Part shown: in pieces, positions 50,101-59,082 of the stretch
Numbering within the stretch: position 1 is the first letter of the stretch
How the letters are laid out: every line of letters begins with the position of its first letter
Translations under genes and position numbers: made by a program
Notes under the pieces: generated by a model
Databases searched by the model: none
Told to the model about the DNA's origin: nothing
What the model saw: the letters and a program-made list of their open reading frames with translations, nothing else
Assembly (NCBI GenBank): GCA_023525715.1
Contig: CM042013.1
Coordinates: 79,844,494 to 79,908,493 of the forward strand
Length of the DNA: 64,000 nucleotides
Source of the DNA: Cichorium intybus
Taxonomy: Eukaryota > Streptophyta > Magnoliopsida > Asterales > Asteraceae
Direction of reading: 5' to 3'

Positions 50101-51396
50101 TATGACGAAGTCTATGCACCAGTGGCCAGGATCGAAACCGTACGCGTCATCCTAGCTCTCGCAGGCTCAAATGGATGGCGTGTACATCATCTTGACGTAA
50201 AATCAGCTTTTCTGAACGGTACTCTGGAAGAAGAGGTGTACGTGTCTCAACCTGAAGGGTACACGAAGAAGGATGAAATCAATAAAGTGTACAAGCTATC
50301 AAAAGCATTGTACGGTCTAAAACAAGCACCAAGGGCATGGAATGCTTGCTTAGATAAGTATTTGAAAAGCTTGGGGTTTGCCAGATGTGCTCAAGAATAC
50401 TCTGTTTACACGAAGAAGGAAGGTGAAAATGTCTTAATCATCGGAGTTTATGTTGATGATTTATTAGTAACTGGAAGTTGTCACAAAAGTATTCAAGCTT
50501 TCAAAACAGATATGAAAGCCAAGTTTGAGATGAGTGATCTTGGACTTCTAACCTATTATTTGGGAATTGAGGTGAGCCAAAAGGAAACAGGTATAACACT
50601 GAAGCAAGAAGCTTACGCCAAAAGCATCTTAAAGAAGACTCGAATGATGGACTGCAACCCCACTAAGAGTCCAATGGAGCACAAACTGAAGCTCACCAAA
50701 AAAGGAGAAGGAGAATTAGTAAACCCCACCGAGTATAGAAGTATAGTCGGAGGTTTAAGATACTTGACTCATACACGTCCTGATATCTCATTTGCAGTCG
50801 GAGTAGTTAGTCGGTTCATGGAGAAGCCAACTGAACAGCATCTACAAGCAGTAAAGGGAATACTAAGATATGTGAAAGGCACTCTCGATCATGGTTTGAC
50901 TTACACGAAAGGGGAAAGTAGAGTAAAAGTCACAGGTTACTCAGATAGCGATCTAGCAAACGATGTGAATGACAGGAAAAGCACAGGAGGAATGGCATTC
51001 TATGTGAATGGTAATTTGGTCGCGTGGGCATCTCAGAAACCGAGAGTTGTAGCATTGTCCTCATGTGAAGCAGAATTTATGGCTGCAACTCAGGCAGCTT
51101 GTGAAGGTATCTGGTTGCGCCGACTCCTGACTGAGATAACAAAACAAAAGGTACCACCTGTTACCTTGTTTGTTGACAACCAATCAGCATTAGATCTGAT
51201 GAAGAATCCAGTGTTCCATGGGCGTAGCAAACATATAGATATACGTTATCACTTCATTAGAGAATGTGTTGAAAATGGAGAGATTACAGTACATCATGTT
51301 TGTAGTAAGGAGCAAAAAGCAGATATCCTTACCAAAGCATTAGCGAAGACAAAACACGAAGAGATGAGAATCTTGATTGGAGTCATGAAGGTTTGA
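47128..51396 (+). CDS. Copia gag-pol polyprotein, intact
   Basis: 1422 residues from the first ATG. A second ATG at 47155 (MAGNNGEKDG) is an equally good start. Domains in order: gag with UBN2-type core (residues about 20-200) and an RGG-rich basic stretch (240-280), CCHC knuckle CYNCQEFGHYAAEC (290-303), protease WYLDTGASNHMTG (361-373), integrase zinc finger (H-x-H, CEGC) and core with D in HGDLCGP (559), FRTDRGGEF and PQQNGVVERRN, RT with KWVYKVKRDP and the YVDD site at about 1108, and RNase H with GYSDSDLAND and the SSCEAEF segment near 1312. No stops or frameshifts, and all catalytic motifs are intact. Single-frame gag-pol is normal for Copia. Confidence 0.97.
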   Translation: MPKYQSREEMAGNNGEKDGQVTLHYPMLSRTNYAAWAIKMKVFMQAQGVWDAVEPRTTNTAVDVKKDKMALAAIYQSIPEDLLLGLAEKKTSKEAWEALKTQFMGEERVRTARIQTLKAEFESLNMKESEGVDEFAVKVNNVVSTMRALGDTVEESYVVKKLLRAVPSRFLQIASTLEQFGDLDNMTVEEVIGRLKAHEERMRGHGDNDDRKLLLTHQEWSERNKKKGEGDSKSKSNRGGFGGSRGRGRGRGGNSSGRGGRSGRGRGGSHYQKDGGRSTLNNQDKSRVQCYNCQEFGHYAAECTNPRRERRQENNLIREQDVNEPALLLASFDNGEVSLNEENVFPELRKRNDEVKRSSIWYLDTGASNHMTGDKDKFCDLNQTVHGYVKFGNESKVKIEGKGSVVFQCKNGEHRKLNEVYYIPDLCSNIISLGQLAEGGDEITIKDPFLWVRDATGKLLMKVRRSPNRLYKIELDEVNSMCLTARIGDPTWLWHMRMGHINFNSMKYMAEKKLVEGMPKLNIPQQPCEGCLMGKQTRSPFPTHTNYRAKKKLELIHGDLCGPVSPPTPSGNRYFMLLVDDYSRVMWVYLLKTKDEALQVFKNFRSLVEVETGEKMKVFRTDRGGEFLSKEFTTYCKETGLERHYTSPYSPQQNGVVERRNRTVLEMVRCNLKTMKMPDTLWGEAVNHSVYVLNRAHTKALKDTTPYEMWTGRKPHVEHLRVFGCIAHMKVSKGHLTKLDERSKRLVHLGVEKGSKAYRLVDPDTGKIYVSRDVVFEEQEGWVWEKSSKIKATPGMSFTVEGFNLDDLYNEDSESESRTPEQNLGSPQSDSDQTEESFQPINSPQDSPISSQNIPINLSDTPNSPITQNSPISSPSSASSSTGGGAPKRFRLFTDLYDQTEEIEELMMIRNDDEPVSYTEASKRKVWIEAMNAELASIEKNKTWSLVDLPKDRKAIGLKWVYKVKRDPSGKIVKYKARLVAKGYVQKRGVDYDEVYAPVARIETVRVILALAGSNGWRVHHLDVKSAFLNGTLEEEVYVSQPEGYTKKDEINKVYKLSKALYGLKQAPRAWNACLDKYLKSLGFARCAQEYSVYTKKEGENVLIIGVYVDDLLVTGSCHKSIQAFKTDMKAKFEMSDLGLLTYYLGIEVSQKETGITLKQEAYAKSILKKTRMMDCNPTKSPMEHKLKLTKKGEGELVNPTEYRSIVGGLRYLTHTRPDISFAVGVVSRFMEKPTEQHLQAVKGILRYVKGTLDHGLTYTKGESRVKVTGYSDSDLANDVNDRKSTGGMAFYVNGNLVAWASQKPRVVALSSCEAEFMAATQAACEGIWLRRLLTEITKQKVPPVTLFVDNQSALDLMKNPVFHGRSKHIDIRYHFIRECVENGEITVHHVCSKEQKADILTKALAKTKHEEMRILIGVMKV

Positions 51397-51419
51397 AGAT
51401 TCTGAATTAAGGGGGAAAA

Positions 51420-51637
51420 TGATAAATAATAATTCAGAATATTTGGTTTTCTAGATGCTTACATAAGTGCTTACCACATCCTTGTTAGATTTCTGGAAGT
51501 TTGAAGTATTCAAAGTCAAATAAATGTTTTTAAATTAGTTGGTAGGTAATAAACTTGGCTATAAATAGCCATGCAAGAACTTAAAACATTGTACCACTCC
51601 TCAGTTTATTAATAAACACTCCTCCTTCTTCCCAACA
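51420..51637 (+). mobile_element. 3' LTR of the young Copia
   Basis: Same 218 bp as the 5' LTR, preceded by a polypurine tract and followed by TGCAT and MATE exon 5a. Confidence 0.96.
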
Positions 51638-52774
51638 TGCATTGCCAAAGAGAGAAGAACGGCGGGAGCTCCAAGTGATCGTAGAGTCAAATATTTCAAT
51701 GCAGGTGTTAGCATGGGAGAACCCTACTCCATCGTTAAAAAAATATATTTAGATAGTCAGTGAGTGTATTAAAGAAATAGCACATAATGATGTAGTTACT
51801 TACGGATTTCACACCCATTAAGCTTAGAAGTGGTTTTGCTAGAAGTACAAGCAGTAGTGTTTCAAGAACACCAAGCACTAGACCAAACAACAACGCTGTT
51901 GATGCCGACGGGATATTTCGTTTTGCTTTTTTGAGCTTTGGCAATGGCACATCTGGGGTACACTCAGTAATAGTTGTATGGTTGCACACAATTGTTTTAG
52001 GGTCTGATTAATATTTCGAGTAAGTCATCAATGCACATAAGATAAGCAATATAAGCTTACACTTTTTGAAATAGAACAGTTAATGCGCCATAGAAGCATA
52101 CCATTTTCTGGTGCAGCGTACTCTTTTCGCTCAACCTTTTCTATGGAACCGTTCTCCAAGTTTTCAAGCTCTGTATCGTCGAGTTGCAATTCTTCTCTTC
52201 CGTCTTTGTTAGCAGGATCGTTCTCTGTGTTCTCAACCTCGATTGTTCTGTTTTTCATTCTTTCAACAGTCTCTTCTTCAGCAACAAAGGAAGTTGTGAT
52301 ACTAACAAGTGGGAATATTGCTACTTTTGACACTTGATTGAAAAGAGCAATTGACACTCCAACTGCAGCAATTTCCACTGAACCTGTATACTAGCAAAAA
52401 ATGGCATTAGTTCTTCTCATTCTTTATAAAGGAAGTCAATGCAAGGAGTTTTCTTGTTTTCTTGCATGAATCATGCATGTATACAGGCGAGCATACCTAT
52501 ACGTCCAATGAATACTGTGTCTATTAAAGAAGCAATAGGATCAGCCGCTAATGCCATGGCTGCTGGTACAGCAATGGCAAGTATTTCCCGACCAAGTGTG
52601 TCCAACTTGAGAGAGCTCCTACATAACGGATTTATACGACCATAAGAACTTGGAATAGAAGATTAACTCATTCCAAATGGTTAAAGAAAACGAGTACCTA
52701 ACATCTTTGAAGAAAACAAGTACAGGGAAGTTCCATTTTGCATGTATTGATGTTGTAACACCATCCTCAGCCAT
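51638..52774 (-). CDS. MATE exons 1 to 5a
   Basis: Exon 1 (52774-52698) starts MAEDGVTTSIHAKWNFPVLV, and no earlier in-frame ATG fits the family. Exon 2 holds the first helix region (AVPAAMALAADPIASLIDT). Exon 3 is long (282 nt) and encodes the second helix plus a Glu/Lys/Asn-rich cytoplasmic loop. Exon 4 starts DVPLPKLKKAKRNIPSAS and holds the third helix. Exon 5a begins GSPMLTPALKYLTLRSLGAP and ends at LAM, where the Copia interrupts. Alone it would give about 238 residues plus Copia-derived sense, too short for a 12-helix transporter. Confidence 0.9.
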
Positions 52775-53147
52775 GGTAGAAACTGTAGTAGATTGTCGGA
52801 AAAGGTGAGGGGGATCAAGTGTGTCAGTTAGTTCTTAAACCTTCGACTGATACGAGGTTATATAATTTTTTGTTATCGGCAAAAAAGGGAAATGTATTTG
52901 AAAAAGGCACGAAAACCAGAAAAACTACCCCAGATATAGCTGCATGATGCGATTCATTTGCATCTCCAATAAAGGTGCTTCTTTTTCTTTTATTCTTTTC
53001 ATTTTTTGAACTTTGAGCAATATAGTAATCACACAATGAACCGCATTTAATTTAAAGTAACGTAAGAAATTATCATCATTTAATAGTCGTACGTACGTCT
53101 AGATCTCTGTTACACGGAAAGGGTATATATATATAATGATTTTATAA
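52775..53147 (-). promoter_or_regulatory. Proximal upstream region of the MATE gene
   Basis: 373 bp between the start codon and the foldback element. A TATATATATA run at 53124-53135 is the only TATA-like site, about 350 bp from the ATG. Promoter identity is inferred from position only, and a 5' UTR intron cannot be excluded. Confidence 0.3.
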
Positions 53148-54485
53148 GGGTAAGTTGCATAAAAGTCATTAACTTTTTCAATTTTCTCGATTTTGACACT
53201 GTATTTTTAGTTTTTGCAATTAAGTCATTATGTTTTCAGAAAATTGCAATTAAGTCATTATGTTTTCCAAAAAGTTGCGAAAATGACCATATGACAGGAT
53301 GGCAACAGGTTACCAGGTCATATGGTCAAATTTGCAATTTTTCAGAAAACATAATGACTTAATTGCAAAAATAAAACATAGTGTCAAAATCGAAAAATCT
53401 GGAAAAGTTAGCTAATTTTATGCAGTTTACCCTATACAATTTATATAACTTAATCACTTTACATGCCCTATACGTGTCCAAAAAAATAAATGTTGTTACC
53501 TTGTTTTTTCATTTAAAGTAATCAAATTTATTGTCCTAAAAATGGAATTTCAAAAAGATTTAGGATAAATGCATACGAATAACAACTAACTTACATGCCC
53601 TCAGTGTGAATATCCTATTGGGTAATTGGTTATGTAAACAATGTCTTTATATGATGGGTTATAAAAATCTATATTGATGTTCGTTCATTTACAAAGATAC
53701 TTTACGCTAAGTAGATAAAAAGTTCAATATACTTTTACCATTTTTTCAATCGAGTCCATCAACTTTCTTATTGAAAAAAAAATATTTGGCAATACAACCT
53801 GCTAAGGTAGTAGCATTTGCATACTCGAAGACATAAAATGTGTAATTTTAATCACTAGATTTTTTGAAAGACTTAATCGCTAAAAATTGTGAAAATAGAC
53901 AAAATAAAGAAAGGCGTTGTCTTATTCGAAATTAAAGTACTTGTTTTCAATAAAACAAAAAGTGTATACTCATTTTCAATAAAAAAAACTTAATTTCAAT
54001 GAAACAAAAATATTAAGAGTTTAAACTAGAATTTTTTTATGTAAAAGAAGGTTTCGTATGCATTTATCCTAAATTTTTTTGAAATTCTACTTTTAGGATA
54101 ATAAATTTGATTATTTTAAATAGAAAAACAAGGTAACAACAAATTTATTTTTTGGACACGTATGAGGCATGTAAAGTGATTAAGTTATATAAATTGCATA
54201 AGGTAAATTGCATAAAATTCGCTAATTTTTCCAGATTTTTCGATTTGGACACTATGTTTTATTTTTGCTATTAAGTCATTATGTTTTCTGAAAAATTGCA
54301 AATTTGACCATATGACCTGGTAACCTGTTGTCATCCTGTCATATGGTCGTTTTCGCAACTTTTTGGAAAACATAATGACTTAATTGCAATTTTCTGAAAA
54401 TATAATGACTTAATTGCAAAAACTAAAAATACAGTGTCAAAATCGAGAAAATTTAAAAAGTTAATGACTTTTATGCAATTTACCC
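53148..54485. mobile_element. Foldback MULE-like element, copy 2
   Basis: 1338 bp, nearly identical to 43895-45233 in the same orientation. It is bounded by GGGTAAGTTGCATAAAAGTC and ATGCAATTTACCC, with a perfect 9-bp duplication ATTTTATAA at 53139-53147 and 54486-54494. Terminal inverted repeats of about 290 bp and 9-bp duplications are typical of non-autonomous Mutator-like elements. It lies in the upstream region of the MATE gene. Confidence 0.9.
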
Positions 54486-54689
54486 ATTTTATAATCATAA
54501 ACTATACACTGATGATTAATAAGAGGCTTAATGTTAAAAAAACAGTTAAACAGCTCATATAAATTATTAGATATTAGATAGTTTCCATGTTAAACTTGGT
54601 AGATACTTTCCTCATCATTTACGTATTAGAGCTACTAGAAGATTATTCTTTGTACCTAGTGCACCTAAATTTTGAGAGCTTTTAAGAAA

Positions 54690-55290
54690 AAAATAAAAAA
54701 AAGGTTCGTTCACAGAAAGCCACCTTAATTTGTTTTCACGTGTCGCATACAATGTTCAAATGTCATTGAACGAAGGTTTACACAAATATTGTTTGCCATA
54801 AATCTGGATGATACCCCTTGCAAACTTGTAAACACTTTCCTTTATGGTCTGTTCAGACATTTTTAAGTACTCATATGCTTCAAATGCAATGCCTTATGCA
54901 ATTTGACGAACTGCGGCGAAGCATATTTGTTGTGGCATAAAACCCCTTTTACCTCTTGTATCCCATCTTAATTGGAAAGATGGGATGATTTCATTCAAAT
55001 CACCATGTATACGTAAAAAATTGTTTGCTCATCTGGAGCGTGCATTGAAACTGATACTTAGAGTATACAACATGCTCGATGAAGTAGTCACATATGAGAA
55101 GATCGTGTGTAGCTTCATGATCTCTGTTTATAGATTTTCTCATTTTCTTATATGAACTTTTCGCTTTGTTAGCCAATATTTCAGTTGTTTCTTTCATCAA
55201 GGCAGCGACATGCTTTGTTGATTGAGTCGTCCAATCATTGGATGACGATGATGAAGAAGACAAACTAAACAAAAAATTGGAAGACGACAC
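54690..55290 (-). pseudogene. PIF/Harbinger transposase (ALP1-like) N-terminal remnant
   Basis: Starts MSSSNFLFSLSSSSSSSNDW (55290), with a Ser-rich N-terminus as in plant Harbinger transposases. It then reads DYFIEHVVYSKYQFQCTLQM and, after a frame change near 55000, EAYEYLKMSEQTIKESVYKF and ARGIIQIYGKQYLCKPSFND. That is the usual order for the helical N-terminal part before the DDE domain. In-frame stops occur (AVRQIA*G and FNDI*T). The DDE catalytic region is missing, so no nuclease is made. Confidence 0.75.
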
Positions 55291-55459
55291 TTTTTGACAT
55301 GTGGAAAAGAAAAAGAGAGATGCGGAAAGTTTTCATAGGTGTGGTGGATTTTTTGTGGTGTTCACCACAGACAATGCGATGCCACCTCACACCTCCCTTC
55401 CTTTTGTCGCACCCATATCGTGTGGCTTTAGGCTGGGGGGAGTGGCTTCGTAAATAATT

Positions 55460-55745
55460 ATATGTAACCACTACTAGTCTACTACAAATATAGGTATCAA
55501 CGACGGAAGATTTCGTCACTACAACCAACAGCGACATATCAGCGACCAAATAGGCATTTGAATAAACCTTTATCGCTAATTGCTAGCAACGAAATTAGCA
55601 AGGGATGTAGCGACGCAATTTGCAACGGATTAGCTTGTAGCAAAATGATCTTGAATTCGGTGGCTTCTGTCGTCGTTTCTCACTAATTTCCATCCCTAAT
55701 TCGTCGCTAATTATATGTAAATGAACCGCTTTACTGATTTTAATC
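55460..55745. mobile_element. CACTA-like terminal fragment
   Basis: CACTACTAGTCTACTACAAA followed by repeated GCGAC/GCAACG and CGTCGCTAAT words on both strands, the sub-terminal motif style of plant CACTA elements. The second terminus and 3-bp duplication are not identified. Confidence 0.4.
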
Positions 55746-57099
55746 CTAGCCCTAATATAATTAGCGATGGTTGATTCGGTGTCGAATTCACTATTCCACA
55801 TCCAAAATTCACAAATGAAATTAAATTGTATATTCCAAAACCACAATATTAACATTATATTACTAAAATAAAAATTTGATTTCAGTTTCAAAGTATCAAA
55901 TCAAGCACAATATAAAAAAAAATGGTCGTGCAAAAATAAGAACAATGAACAAGCATTCGTCGCTAATTAAAAAGTCATATAAAGCACCCCAATATAATCT
56001 TCAAAAGGGTAACCATTACAAGCATTGCAAATTAACTGCCACCACCTGTTACAACCATTTTGCAAATTTCAAAAACCTTTGAATCCTCTTCACGCTCTAC
56101 AATCTATATTAAAGCCATATAAAGCTCCTCAATATACTCAAACAAATCACTCCAAATACCATACCCAAAACAGCTGCATGATCTACCATTGCCCATCTAT
56201 AAAATGTAGTATTTTGAGAGAATTTTTAGGACATAATGCACGAAATAGCAACATTCTTTACTCTCGCTACTAATAGGTGCATTCTACTTTATCTTTTACC
56301 CATTATATAATCTAACTTACATTTCTTTACCCATAAATGCAAACCACCTTATATTTTTTACTAAAAATTAAATTGTTACCTTATTCTTTTACCAATTACA
56401 TTAGTCTACTTTAATGTAATTTATTTGTCATATATTGCTATTATTTCAGTACATATAAATATAAGTATGTTGATATCATAGTTAAAGAACTTTATGTGAA
56501 AAGGTTACATATCGTTATTACCAATGAAAGAAGTCAATAGATTGCTATTATTCGTAAAGAAACACAAGTACAGTGCTGATGCAAGTAAGAATAAAGTAGA
56601 TTACCTATTTTGGTAAAAATAATAAGTATGTTTCTATTTGTCGTAGACTTTTTTAAAAAAGAAAATAAAAATAAAACAAGTTCTAAGATTAATGATGATG
56701 ATAAGATATCGAACAAAAAAAAAATATAAAGAATTTGTTTCGATTAACACCTTCGTGATAAGGAACACTCATTTGTATTAAAAAAATATAATGAATGATA
56801 CATTCTAGGATCGTTCTACTCCAAGAACCTCCACGATGAAGAAATACAAATGAATGCCTTATCTTTAATCTTCAATATTTGAAATAGAAAACTTCAAGAA
56901 ATTCAATGCATAATTTACAAAAATAACAAAATCAACACAACATCTGGAAATTATGAGCTACTTTTGGATCCCTGGGGTTTTTTAGGAGAACCATCCTTTC
57001 CTAAAATATAACATAAGAGATATAAGTACATAATGATAAAGAAATTTTCCCCTTAACCTAAAGCAACAGCATCTACAAACAGCATAAAAGCCTTTCATT
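55746..57099. other. AT-rich intergenic, nothing recognised
   Basis: No domain in any frame. Short frames at 55876-56273 are low-complexity. A microsatellite-free AT-rich stretch. Confidence 0.5.
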
Positions 57100-57440
57100 C
57101 TACACGACCTTTGATGATTTTACCTTTATGTGCATCCACCCAACGTGTAATATGCCACATATGATGATTTTTTTCTTAATACCATGAATATACCATTGAC
57201 AAGGTGGTGTATGGTGCACCGAGTTAGAGCTTTCCCCTTCATCCCCTAAAGTCTTACATTTTACTACCCATTTTCTATTTTTACCTTCATACACTTTAAA
57301 CTCTCTATTTTGGTCGATAGACCAAAGTCTTATTACCCTTTTAACCAGTAACTTACTTTCAAATTGCAATTTGCGCCATTTTTTTTCATATTCGTAATAG
57401 TCCCGAGTTGAGATGAGATCGATTTTATAAATTTCAAACG
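57100..57440 (-). pseudogene. MuDR-type transposase DNA-binding remnant
   Basis: From about 57400 down it reads KLQFESKLLVKRVIRLWSID, then NREFKVYEGKNRKWVVKCKT, then PPCQWYIHG. The pattern F-x-SK-x-LxxAVxxxxIxxxREFKVxxxxxxxxxxKCxxxxCxWxIxG is the MuDR DNA-binding domain seen in plant Mutator transposases. It is shifted out of frame after IKKK, where HVWHITRW-like sense would continue. No catalytic domain follows. Confidence 0.6.
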
Positions 57441-57621
57441 AGATCTATCACATCAACTTTTTGGTATCTGTCAGTGATTGATTTGCACCCATCACTAAGT
57501 GACAGACATATGTTCATATTTGAATTAGATTTTCTGGACTTTTTGCAATGGAAAGGTTTTACTATCTCATGGTGGGTTCTTTTTTTTTCTTATGAATCAT
57601 ACGTGGGATTAGATGTGTATG

Positions 57622-58609
57622 TAGGCATGAGTAAAAAAAATTGGTCGGACAAGACCAAACTGACTAAGGATCGGGACTGGACCGGATATTACCTACTAGA
57701 TACAGTTCTCGGTTCCATCATTTTCCATAAACCGGTTCTCGGTTTTAGTGGTTCCGATTCGGCCGGTTCCATTATAAGAACCGAGACTGGACCGGCTATT
57801 AGAAAATGTAGCCATTACGTGAATATCCCTCATACGGTCCGAATTTCGATTTCTACTTCTTGTCCCCAGCTTCTTGCTGCCATCATTCCCGGTTCTTCCC
57901 ATCGCACAAGGTTACAAGACTCAAAAACAAGAAAACTGACTTAGGGGGTGTTTGGGATTGCTTATTTAAAACAACTTATGCTTATTATTAAAAGTGCTTA
58001 TTAACTTATGCGGTGTGAAAACGGAGTTTTAAAAAAAGTGTTTGTTTTAGCTTATCCGGTACCAAAACGTAATAAGTCAATAAGTTGTTTTTTAGTGTTT
58101 GGCAAACGTTGTTTATGTGTGTAATACGGAAATGACTTATCAAAAACTGCTTAAATAAGTCAATAAGTAAGGACGCAGTAACTTATCAGAAACTGCTTAT
58201 TTAAGCAAAATAAGTGCTTATAAAATATGTTCATCCAAACACTTAAAACTGCTTATTACCTGTGTCAAACCGCAATAAGTCAATAAGCATCTCAAATAAG
58301 CAATCCCAAACACCCCCTTAATGGTATGATGCTAGAAAATGACTTAATGGGCTAAAAACGCCCTAATAGTCTGAAAAATGCTTTAATAGGCTGCATAGTG
58401 ACTTAACGGGTTAAAAATGACTTAATGAGGTTGCATATTGACTTAATAAGCTTTGAATGTTGGAAACTAGACTTAATGTGGGGAAACCTGGTATTGGAAC
58501 CGGTTAACCGGCAGCGACATCAGAACTCGTACATGTACCTTCGGTCCGGTTCTCAGCCTTGACCCTTAAACCGGTTCCCGGTCGGAGTTGGACCCGACGA
58601 TCAGCCCTA
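57622..58609. mobile_element. hAT-like MITE rich in ACCGGTT words, split by a Tourist MITE
   Basis: Ends TAGGCATGAGTAAAAAAA and GACGATCAGCCCTA (inverse TAGGGCTGATCGTC). Flanks TGTGTATG and TGTGGAGG match at 6 of 8. The body has many GGTTC/ACCGGT words. Interrupted by 57944-58317. Confidence 0.6.
57944..58317. mobile_element. Tourist-like MITE, 374 bp
   Basis: Perfect 24-bp terminal inverted repeats beginning GGGGGTGTTTGGGATTGC, with TTA target duplications at 57941-57943 and 58318-58320. Typical of PIF/Harbinger-mobilised Tourist elements. Non-coding. Confidence 0.93.
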
Positions 58610-58812
58610 TGTGGAGGTGAGAAGCAATATTGGGGTGAAAGATATACGAACGTCACAAATTGAATGAATGTTTATGATATTTTTTTAATTACAGAATGAC
58701 AGAGGTTGTATCATGTATGGAATTAAAAGCCGTCTAGCATAGGTTTATTTTCAGTCTCTTCAGCTCGAAATGTTAATGATATTTATACGTCGAGATAGCG
58801 GCTTGTCAAACT

Positions 58813-58930
58813 TGATGTAATAAATTTGCTCCAATTAAAGTGAATAAGCTTGGAAGATCATGATGGATAGATTGCCAACTCAAATTAACCTTGATAGAAG
58901 GGGCTTTGATCCAAATCGAGATTATGCCCG
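58813..58930 (+). pseudogene. LINE RT zinc-binding remnant
   Basis: NKFAPIKVNKLGRS, then a frame change, then MDRLPTQINLDRRGFD. This matches the PIKVN...DRLPTxxNLxxRG signature at the C-terminus of plant LINE reverse transcriptases. The cysteines expected next are not seen. Confidence 0.6.
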
Positions 58931-58936
58931 ACTTTG

Positions 58937-59082
58937 TGCTATAGATGTTGAAACCGGAACTAATTCTCGTTTGAAGGCTACTCGAAAGAAATGGTTTTAC
59001 TAGTTCTGTCCACAACATTATAGATGTTGAAACCGGAGCTAATTCTTCTTTGAAGGCTACTCGAAAGAAATTGATTGGGTGG
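58937..59082. repeat. Direct duplication, about 62 bp at 79-bp spacing
   Basis: TATAGATGTTGAAACCGGA...CTACTCGAAAGAAAT occurs at 58942 and again at 59021, with about four differences. Confidence 0.85.

Larger units (their letters stand above)
46288..51637 (+). mobile_element. Full-length young Copia retrotransposon, inserted in MATE exon 5
   Basis: 5350 bp. The LTRs at 46288-46505 and 51420-51637 are each 218 bp and identical on inspection (TGATAAATAATAATTC to TTCTTCCCAACA). There is a perfect TGCAT duplication at 46283-46287 and 51638-51642. Primer site TTGGTATCAGAGC is at 46508, and polypurine tract AAGGGGGAAAA just before 51420. One uninterrupted gag-pol frame is present. Its orientation is opposite to the host gene. 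Identical LTRs, an intact frame and an exact duplication point to a very recent insertion, and the element may still be mobile. Confidence 0.97.
37230..52774 (-). pseudogene. MATE transporter (FRD3/citrate-efflux-like), 13 exons, interrupted by Copia
   Basis: Exons in order: 52774-52698, 52618-52497, 52383-52102, 51952-51804, 51723-51638 plus 46287-46233 (exon 5, split by Copia), 46137-46041, 39117-39017, 38932-38769, 38697-38626, 37987-37871, 37779-37684, 37599-37478 and 37272-37230. Every intron shows GT and AG. Without the insert and one target-duplication copy the coding length is 1578 nt (525 codons plus stop). Family hallmarks are ALAADPIASLIDT (exon 2), FPLVSITTSFVAEE (exon 3), LAMQGVFRGFKDTKTPLYAT (exon 5), MAAFQICLQVWLTSSL (exon 8) and a C-terminal RMGTGTGPW. 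A long acidic loop between the second and third membrane segments is typical of the FRD3/citrate clade, which exports citrate across the plasma membrane for iron or aluminium handling. The substrate here is an inference. This allele should be null or truncated. Confidence 0.88.

Noticed and set aside
53123..53136. A firm MATE TATA-box call
   Set aside because: Only a TA run about 350 bp from the ATG. It is kept only as a low-confidence upstream region.
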